NCBI GenBank assembly: GCA_002811675.1
Contig: PDIM01000076.1
Coordinates: forward strand, 1-20,457
Direction: 5' to 3'
DNA: 20,457 nucleotides
DNA from: Ichthyosporea sp. XGB-2017a
Taxonomy: Eukaryota; Opisthokonta; Ichthyosporea
The notes below the pieces were generated by a model, which searched no databases, was not told the DNA's origin, and saw only the letters and a program-made list of their open reading frames with translations. The position numbers and the translations under genes were made by a program. Positions 15,342 to 20,457 of this stretch are shown piece by piece (positions within the stretch are counted from its first letter, which is position 1; each line of letters starts with the position of its first letter).

Positions 15342-18300
15342 ACATTCGGAGGGATCCGTGACTGAGTCTGAGTGCAGTATCCTCCTCCAAAGTATCTTCT
15401 TCTTCTTCTGAGGAGACGTCCATGTTATATAATGGGCCAATGGGTTTATCATTGAGAGAAACTGATCCCCCATGCTGTGTTCTTGAAGGCACTGAATGCT
15501 CCCAAGTAAACAAACCATCACTGGTTCCATCCACGGATGCTGTCATTACATCACACAAATGACTGAACAGAAGTTTAAACGCCAATATATCGCTGCCTTT
15601 GATGAAATGTTCACACATATGGCTAATCTTTCCTTCCCTGGAGCTCAAAATTTCAATTGTTCCTTCGAACATGCTCTTCTTCTCCATGACATGCAATTTG
15701 TAAGGCTCGATCCAGCTCGCGATAATTGTACTCTCATATTCTTCCACTCCAGCATCCAATAGATTTCGCACTTTTTCCGCACTTTGCACGAACTTGAACC
15801 CCCCATGCAATTCCTCACATTTCCTAGGAGTGCTCCGAAAAAACATTTTTTTAAATGCACCGAAGACACCAAGCCTGAATAAAGATGGCTTTGGTTGGGG
15901 ACATTGAGGTAAACTGCAGCATTCTTGCTTCTGAATCACACATGGATTGCTATTTTTAACAAGATCTTCCAGAGATGAAGTATCCACTTTGACTCGATCG
16001 AGTACTTCTGAACCCTTAGCGCTATCTACAGATGAAGGGTTAACTACGCAAACCATTTCTTCAAAGCGGGAGGCTTCTAAAAGAAGATGTCCCTCAAGGT
16101 TAGATGAATCGTTGATAATATCCGCTGCAAGCTTTAGGCAAGCCCATAGCTTTGCACTATGAACAAATGTTTCGGGGGACGGTATGTTAACGACTATATT
16201 CTGAGAAACCAAATCTATCATATTATCGACACGCTTATGCACACTCTCAAAGCCCCGTTCCCATTCATCTTCCAAGCGACCTTTACTGGCCTGAAGAGTT
16301 TGTATTTTACCTTTGAATGTTGGTAACCCAAGAAATGCTTCAATCATAGATTTATCACGTTGTGGTGCTTCGAAGAGGTGGATTGCCTCGTTAACATCTT
16401 CCATGGCAGCAGACTCCTCGCCAATGCAGGCTTCCTCAGTAGGACTTAAAAGACCCAATACATATTCTAAGAACTTGGTGCAGTCTGAATATGTTTCCAT
16501 TTTACTTAAGGAGTCGGCTCTTTGGTCGAACGCATTTTTGAAAAGCAAAGGGAAAAGGCGGAATTTAATCTTACCGGAGGATTCTTCCGGTTTAATGAAG
16601 ATGTTGTGTTCGCTGAAAGGAGGCAGAGCGCACTGGTAAACTTCCGTAATGCATAAGGCCGTTTCAACTATTCCCACAGCTATTTCCAGAATTTGCCCTT
16701 CCTCGAGCGAATGGTTTTTGGTGAATTCCGGAAAGCTCACATAGTCATCCGCTGTCTCAAAGCTAACAAATACATAACGGGAATTGTGAATGGGAATCAC
16801 TTCATAATGCCTTGCCATGGTATCCAAATTTGAAACATCATGGCATACTATACGCAAGAACTTTTCCATGGTGCAACTAGTGTCATGTTTCTTGTATTCT
16901 ATACACGCTTGAAAGTTATTGACTGCGACCTCACTTATCATCAGTTTTCTATTTGTAGCTTCGTGCGTGCACTGGATAACAGGGAGATATTCGGCTATTA
17001 AAGATGCTTGGAAATGTAAAGTGTAGTTTGCGATTAAGCAATCGTACTTCGAACCACTAAAAGTGTCAATTTGGGTATTAAAAACCCCACACAATGACAA
17101 ATCACTACTACTTTGACAAGCTGCACTGGGACTTTTGCTCCGGTTGTTGCTCGGACTTTTGATAGCGCTTTTGCTAGAATAGTTGGATAATGCCACACTC
17201 CCCCCATATGCGGAGTCATTTTTGAGCTGATTCTTCACTTTATCGAAATAAAGGCGCAAAATATCCAAATCAAATTCGGGTACACCCGTTGGATCACTGA
17301 AGGCGTGTTCCAGTATTCTGAGAACTCCCCTCCCCATATCATCAATGGGCCCTTCGTCCGAAGCGACAACAATATGTGCATCAATACTGGCATTGATAAG
17401 AAAATCTTTCCCCAAAAGATGAAAACCACTCATTTTTGGAAAGATCTTGCCTGGGGTATCGCTCATCTGTGCTTTCCAGTAGCTTATTTTCCTCTTTATG
17501 CTTCTAGAATCACCCTTTTCAAGACGCAAATTCAAATAGAGAGAAGAAAGAAGCATTAGTGTTTCACTTTCAGATAGTAACTGGTTTTCTTCCTGAGTGA
17601 AAGATAGATTTTTGGAAACGGAATCGAAACTTTTACTGGCTGATGACAATAGACTGTTATACGCATCTATTACAGACTCTGCCGATGCACTATTTTCCAG
17701 TCTGTTCGTATTTAGAGCACTCTTTTTGTAGACCATCAAGCACTTAATAATTTCTCCAACGTCTGTGCAATTCTGAATTTTGGTAGTCTTTCGCATCTCT
17801 GCAAGCGAGGAGCAGATAAAGAATGGAGCAACAAGAAGTTTGAGCTTTCTCGTTCGAGAATCTGCTTTGACAAATATATTGGCCACAGTGAGGTTGGGAA
17901 TGATTGAGCCTCTGTCGTGGATGTATCCCATTAGAGAGCATAAGTCATTCACGCATTGGATCAAGACATCATCCTCAGTCTCATTCGTCTCGAAATAATT
18001 TAACACGTTCACATATCCGTTCAAAGATTCAAAGGCCAAATATAATTTTGTTCCGGATACAATAACCTCGTAATGGGCTGCTACCATTGGAATAAAATTG
18101 CTGAAATAGAACAATAGCAAACGATCTAAAAACTCCTTGTCTTTTGCATCGGCCTCAATAATTTCTAGATAGCTAAGAATAATATCAGTCCCCGTCCCCA
18201 AATGATTGCATCGGCGCACTCTGTTTCCCCAAATATGGTTTCCAAGTTTATATCTTTGCTTTACAGGATGTCTTTTGCCTCCCTTTATCCTTTCTTTTCC

Positions 18301-18585
18301 TTTTCGGGATAGCACCACACCCTTAGAATTATTTTCCCCATAGCTGTGGCAACGCAGATTTGCTTCAGTCAATCGCGTTTCACTATCTTCTTCCAAGGAA
18401 CAGCTTGCTAACGCTCGCTTTCCATAAAAAGAATCGCTGATACTCAAACCCCGACGAATACCCAACCGTTCACTGGGGGAGACACTCCGAAGTTCACCGC
18501 CTCCCTCTTTGCCTAACCCGTCTTCAAACCGCTCCCCCGATAGTCGCTCTTTCAAATTGCTGTGAGTCTGTGGTAAGTCCAACAT
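15340..18585 (-). CDS. Tandem pseudokinase-like protein (two degenerate kinase domains)
   Basis: This 1081-residue protein was not recognised as a named family. Two regions, about 111-285 and 529-712, match each other and the protein-kinase fold. HYEVI at 171-175 and 593-597 (beta4) is followed by LYLAFES or YVFVSFE (beta5). NIFVK or NIFIK at 236-240 and 661-665 equals the catalytic-loop Asn, and an alphaF-like Asp follows at 275 and 701. Spacings agree within three residues. Catalytic residues are gone: the HRD Asp is Asn231 and Pro656, the DFG triads read VAP (252-254) and LFP (677-679), and a Ser replaces the ATP-binding Lys in both. Residues 1-100 are Ser/Arg-rich; 465-500 is a Ser-rich linker; 870-1015 forms another unknown folded-looking region; an acidic stretch (1058-1069) lies near the C-terminus. 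A scaffold or allosteric role is inferred. ATG context is good (A at -3). Confidence 0.85.
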   Translation of the reverse strand: MLDLPQTHSNLKERLSGERFEDGLGKEGGGELRSVSPSERLGIRRGLSISDSFYGKRALASCSLEEDSETRLTEANLRCHSYGENNSKGVVLSRKGKERIKGGKRHPVKQRYKLGNHIWGNRVRRCNHLGTGTDIILSYLEIIEADAKDKEFLDRLLLFYFSNFIPMVAAHYEVIVSGTKLYLAFESLNGYVNVLNYFETNETEDDVLIQCVNDLCSLMGYIHDRGSIIPNLTVANIFVKADSRTRKLKLLVAPFFICSSLAEMRKTTKIQNCTDVGEIIKCLMVYKKSALNTNRLENSASAESVIDAYNSLLSSASKSFDSVSKNLSFTQEENQLLSESETLMLLSSLYLNLRLEKGDSRSIKRKISYWKAQMSDTPGKIFPKMSGFHLLGKDFLINASIDAHIVVASDEGPIDDMGRGVLRILEHAFSDPTGVPEFDLDILRLYFDKVKNQLKNDSAYGGSVALSNYSSKSAIKSPSNNRSKSPSAACQSSSDLSLCGVFNTQIDTFSGSKYDCLIANYTLHFQASLIAEYLPVIQCTHEATNRKLMISEVAVNNFQACIEYKKHDTSCTMEKFLRIVCHDVSNLDTMARHYEVIPIHNSRYVFVSFETADDYVSFPEFTKNHSLEEGQILEIAVGIVETALCITEVYQCALPPFSEHNIFIKPEESSGKIKFRLFPLLFKNAFDQRADSLSKMETYSDCTKFLEYVLGLLSPTEEACIGEESAAMEDVNEAIHLFEAPQRDKSMIEAFLGLPTFKGKIQTLQASKGRLEDEWERGFESVHKRVDNMIDLVSQNIVVNIPSPETFVHSAKLWACLKLAADIINDSSNLEGHLLLEASRFEEMVCVVNPSSVDSAKGSEVLDRVKVDTSSLEDLVKNSNPCVIQKQECCSLPQCPQPKPSLFRLGVFGAFKKMFFRSTPRKCEELHGGFKFVQSAEKVRNLLDAGVEEYESTIIASWIEPYKLHVMEKKSMFEGTIEILSSREGKISHMCEHFIKGSDILAFKLLFSHLCDVMTASVDGTSDGLFTWEHSVPSRTQHGGSVSLNDKPIGPLYNMDVSSEEEEDTLEEDTALRLSHGSLRM
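16450..17001 (-). other. Second pseudokinase-like domain (residues about 529-712)
   Basis: This is the second copy of the duplicated domain. It begins with an N-lobe-like EYLPVIQCTHEATNRKLMIS, where Ser551 sits at the VAIK lysine. Then come HYEVI (593), the hydrophobic hinge strand YVFVSFE (604-610), catalytic-loop remnant ALPPFSEHN (653-661), LFP (677-679) and an alphaF-like SDCTKFLEYVLGLL (700-713). Confidence 0.6.
17731..18255 (-). other. First pseudokinase-like domain (residues about 111-285)
   Basis: The N-lobe is degenerate, with Ser138 near the expected lysine. The C-lobe is clearer: HYEVI (171), LYLAFES (181-187), YIHDRGSIIPNLTVANIF (221-238) in place of YLHxxGIIHRDLKxxNIL, VAP (252-254) at DFG, and TDVGEIIKCLMVY (274-286) as an alphaF-like helix. 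Confidence 0.65.
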
Positions 18586-19198
18586 TCTTGTTAATAAATC
18601 TACAGTACACTGATAATTCCCAACTCAGTCCTACGTCGTATTATATTCTCACTTCAATTTGTTCGAAATCAAAATCTGTCCCACACACAGCTAGCAGCTA
18701 TAATAATTAGTAGATATTTCATTATTTAACGCTGAAATGTTGGTATCTATAACATTAATTCTTTTAAATTTTAATAAATGCTTTTAATCATGCAACTGTG
18801 AAAAGCTTCTTATATTATTATCACTAGCCTGTAATAATTGCGCATGACATAAGCTAGACGCCTTTTATAGAGTACAGTAGTACTAGTATAGCTGTCATGT
18901 ACATTTGCATAGCTAAACTGCTTCTCTAGTTATATGTAGCATGACGACCACGAGAATTAGAAATTTGCATTTATTGTTTACTTTTAAATTATGTCATTTA
19001 AATTGCAAATCGATGACAAGTGCGAGCTCAATTTTTCACCTAATTATTCACTCTGTCGAAGTGTGAGCTAGGCTTCTAGTTATGTATCACACTCGAGTAC
19101 ATTAAGTCAATTTCCCACCTTCACTTGTGAGCAGACTAGACTAGAGGCGATCTAGCTATGTAGTAGCCACTGTCCAGATGATCATGATGCGTCGTCAC
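18586..19198. other. AT-rich intergenic DNA upstream of the tandem pseudokinase gene
   Basis: These 613 bp contain no open reading frame of note. The stretch is rich in TAGCTA/CTAGCT words and TA dinucleotides and has two ATTTGCAT octamers (18903-18910, 18963-18970). An inverted repeat, CGAAGTGTGA / TCACACTCG, lies at about 19057-19096. The imperfect repeat GCTTCT(CT)AGTTAT(AT)GTA occurs at about 18919 and 19072. The part next to 18585 is presumably the promoter of the tandem pseudokinase gene. Confidence 0.5.
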
Positions 19199-19257
19199 TC
19201 GTCAGTGAGGTCTCACAGCTCCCTAAACTTCTCTTGCTAACCCTATGAATCCATGAG
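19199..19257 (+). repeat. Left terminal inverted repeat of the MITE-like element
   Basis: This 59-nt arm is inverted relative to 19501-19556, with one substitution and one 3-nt gap. It includes GCTAACCCTATG, which contains a telomere-like CTAACCCT word. Confidence 0.9.
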
Positions 19258-19500
19258 CTTTTCAAATCACACTGGTCACTGTATAACGTCGATGTATAAT
19301 GAAATGATTGAGCGAAATTTCTCTCATCAGCTCAGGCCCTTTCGACGGAAAATGCAGCCTTCTGGTTGGATAAAACTCCCATCCCCCCAAAATTATGCTT
19401 CACAAAATTGGATCCCTTACACAAGCTTCGCTCGTCCACACTTGCTGTGCAGACTATTTTAATAAAATGACCATGACAGCTACTTATACATAGTGAGGGG

Positions 19501-19556
19501 CTCGTGGATTCATAGGGTTAGCAAGAGAAGTTTAGGGAGTGAGACCTCACTGACGA
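19501..19556 (-). repeat. Right terminal inverted repeat of the MITE-like element
   Basis: This 56-nt arm mirrors 19199-19257. It ends at CTCACTGACGA, 108 bp past the T-run that ends the tRNA gene. Confidence 0.9.
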
Positions 19557-19663
19557 AGCATAATATAATCTGGTTCATGAGTACAGTAGTTTCTGTAGTA
19601 ATAATAGCTAGGACAATATCTTTTAAAGCAAAGGAAAATTTGCAAAAAAGGATTAAAAGAACG

Positions 19664-19672
19664 AAAAAAAAA
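19664..19672 (-). terminator. RNA polymerase III terminator of tRNA-Ser
   Basis: Nine A residues on the plus strand give a T9 run on the tRNA strand, starting six nt beyond the discriminator base. This is a strong Pol III terminator. Confidence 0.85.
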
Positions 19673-19677
19673 TATGG

Positions 19678-19759
19678 CGTCCATGACAGGATTCGAACCT
19701 GCGCGGGCAGAGCCCATCAGATTAGCAGTCTAACACCTTAACCACTCGGCCACATGAAC
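19678..19759 (-). tRNA. trnS-GCU: tRNA-Ser(GCU)
   Basis: This 82-nt class II tRNA decodes AGC/AGU serine codons. The acceptor stem GTTCATG pairs with CATGGAC (one G-U pair), followed by discriminator G. The D-arm reads GGCCGAGTGGTTAAGG. The anticodon loop is CTGCTAA with anticodon GCT (plus strand 19724-19726), on a 5-bp stem. The long variable arm GGGCTCTGCCC is typical of serine. The T-arm has GGTTCGAATCC, a perfect Pol III B box. There is no intron. The next three template bases read CCA (19675-19677), so the 3' CCA appears to be genomically present; in eukaryotes it is normally added after transcription, and coincidence is likely. A37 in an ANN-decoding tRNA is a t6A site. Confidence 0.97.
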
Positions 19760-20005
19760 CTCCCAACACACAAGTGTGCACAAAACTACTCACCTCAAGT
19801 GTCAGAGGCTCAGACGAACTGAGCCCAAAATGCGTGTAGTAAAGTGATTAGCAAGGAAAACCGTCTCCAAATAGTTTAGCGGAAACTAGACTGAATTCCA
19901 TTAGAGAGATTAATGAGAAAAGACTTGAAGGACAGAGAAGAGAAGCAGCAAAATAAAAACTAAATTTATCCGTTGAACCTAATTCTGACCAAAACTAAAA
20001 AAATT

Positions 20006-20144
20006 ACGACTGAGAAAGAAAAAATCCCACAAGCACCCCGAAGAAGTAATCGTTTAAAAGTTGTCTTAAAAGATAAGTCTACGCTTTAATGTTTAAACGA
20101 TTACTTCTCCTAGGTGTTTGTGGGATTTCTTCTGTCTCAGTCGT
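20006..20144. repeat. 139-bp fold-back with 53-bp inverted arms
   Basis: The left arm 20006-20058 and right arm 20092-20144 are inverted copies matching at 47 of 53 positions with no gaps, separated by a 33-nt AT-rich loop. Both arms begin ACGACTGAGA (reading inward) and end CGTTTAAA. If transcribed it would fold into a long hairpin of small-RNA-precursor size. It may equally be a tiny fold-back transposon or the structured end of a decayed element. It lies 39 bp before the Pif1-like fragment. Confidence 0.85.
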
Positions 20145-20182
20145 GTACTCTTCTCCACACTGCGCCTGTTCGGGGTCGAAGC

Positions 20183-20350
20183 AATAGCAACCAACCCATG
20201 GGAGGAAAAATCGACCTGCTGGGTGGGGATTTTGGTCAGCTGTTGGCGGTGATTAAGAACGGCAGCAGAGCCCAGATAGTTGATAGATGCATATAGAAAA
20301 GTAGTTTGTGGCAAGGCCACCCGGGTTTGTGGCCATATTTTCGGATTTTT
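20183..20350 (+). pseudogene. Decayed Pif1/Helitron-type helicase fragment
   Basis: Plus-strand codons from 20183 read NQPMGGKIDLLGGDFGQ and, a few residues on, VIKNGSRAQIVD. This is the region around the GGDFRQ motif (motif III) of Pif1-like helicases as found in Helitron RepHel proteins; family members usually read GGDFRQxLPV. Here the Arg is Gly and the Pro is Ala. The frame hits TAG at 20294-20296, yet recognisable family sequence continues in the same frame: KSSLW (20297-20311), then after a short insertion LWPYFRIF (20327-20350). Walker A, Walker B and the rest of the protein are absent upstream, so it is a non-functional remnant. It could derive from a host PIF1 gene, but the KSSLWP-like continuation and the mobile-element setting favour a Helitron. 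Confidence 0.7.
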
Positions 20351-20457
20351 TTGTTTTTGTTTTGGTTTTGGATCAATTTCCTTTTTCTTTTTTGTTTGTA
20401 TTTTTAATTTTCATTTTTTTTTTTTTGCTTTTTTTTTTGCACTTTATAAATTCCGAA
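20351..20457 (+). other. T-rich block at the window end
   Basis: Long T runs broken by G or C (for example TTTTTGTTTTTGTTTTGG) fill the last 107 bp. Similar T-rich blocks on the coding strand precede the eIF4G, DHX33, WASP and propeller genes. This one might therefore belong to a plus-strand gene beyond the window; that is inference only. Confidence 0.3.

Larger units (their letters stand above)
19199..19556. mobile_element. MITE-like element with long terminal inverted repeats
   Basis: The left arm 19199-19257 and right arm 19501-19556 are inverted copies. They match at 55 of 56 aligned positions apart from a 3-nt insertion (AGC) in the left arm. The arms start TCGTCAGTGAGG and contain a small palindrome GTGAG-GT-CTCAC near the tip. 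The interior (19258-19500, 243 bp) is AT-rich with no credible protein. Total length 358 bp, long TIRs and no coding capacity fit a miniature inverted-repeat transposable element. No clear target-site duplication is visible: the left flank reads GCGTCGTCAC and the right flank AGCATAATAT. A structured fold-back of another origin is therefore possible. High arm identity suggests recent origin or maintained pairing. Confidence 0.7.

Noticed and set aside
15340-18585. Active protein kinase
   Set aside because: The ATP-binding Lys, HRD Asp and DFG Asp are missing in both kinase-like regions.
19253-19462. 69-residue frame within the MITE-like element
   Set aside because: It overlaps the left inverted arm, has no domain, and a length expected by chance.
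19850-19957. Short open stretch rich in Arg/Glu/Lys before the 53-bp-arm fold-back
   Set aside because: About 35 codons with no ATG, closed by stops on both sides. It might be another relic of the nearby element, but I cannot identify it.
1-20457. Prokaryotic origin because of long uninterrupted frames and close spacing
   Set aside because: Gene families (eIF4G, WASP, CMSS1, DHX33), poly(A) signals, Pol III tRNA structure and absence of Shine-Dalgarno-type operons are all eukaryotic.

Overview
This is nuclear DNA from a eukaryote with a compact, intron-poor genome. Seven full-length protein genes (346 to 1081 residues) lie within about 18.5 kb, and each reads as one uninterrupted frame with standard stop codons. 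They are separated by 200-450 bp of AT-rich, homopolymer-rich spacer, often with AATAAA signals just past the stop. The gene set (eIF4G with MIF4G-MA3-W2, DHX33, CMSS1, a WASP with WH1, CRIB, WH2 and acidic parts, a Qri7/OSGEPL1 enzyme, and a class II tRNA-Ser with an internal B box) is plainly eukaryotic. A WH1-bearing WASP fits an opisthokont, amoebozoan or related protist best. I cannot name the species.

Layout. 1-562: AT-rich upstream region with telomere-like bits and a short tandem duplication. 563-3616 (+): eIF4G-family scaffold. 3978-6251 (-): DHX33-type DEAH helicase, convergent with eIF4G. 6681-7721 (+): CMSS1, divergent from DHX33 across a 429-bp shared promoter region. 7920-9698 (-): WASP, convergent with CMSS1 with probably overlapping 3' ends. 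10149-11879 (-): mitochondrial-type tRNA t6A transferase. 12202-15105 (-): unrecognised beta-propeller (WD40-like) protein. 15340-18585 (-): a 1081-residue protein that I read as a tandem pseudokinase. The last four genes run head-to-tail on the minus strand.

18586-20457 differs: there is no intact protein gene. It holds a 358-bp element with near-perfect 56-59-bp inverted ends (MITE-like), a tRNA-Ser(GCU) gene, a 139-bp fold-back with 53-bp arms, and a decayed Pif1/Helitron-type helicase fragment. It ends in a T-rich block like those seen upstream of genes here.

Functional themes. Three neighbours serve translation or ribosome making (eIF4G, DHX33, CMSS1), and two of them share a divergent promoter. 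OSGEPL1 and tRNA-Ser(GCU) both touch tRNA decoding, though probably in different compartments. WASP serves Arp2/3-driven actin assembly. The most novel item is the tandem pseudokinase protein. Its two degenerate kinase-like domains share the same motif spacing, including HYEVI and NIF(V/I)K, and have lost the catalytic residues at equivalent places. The mobile-element cluster around the tRNA comes next.
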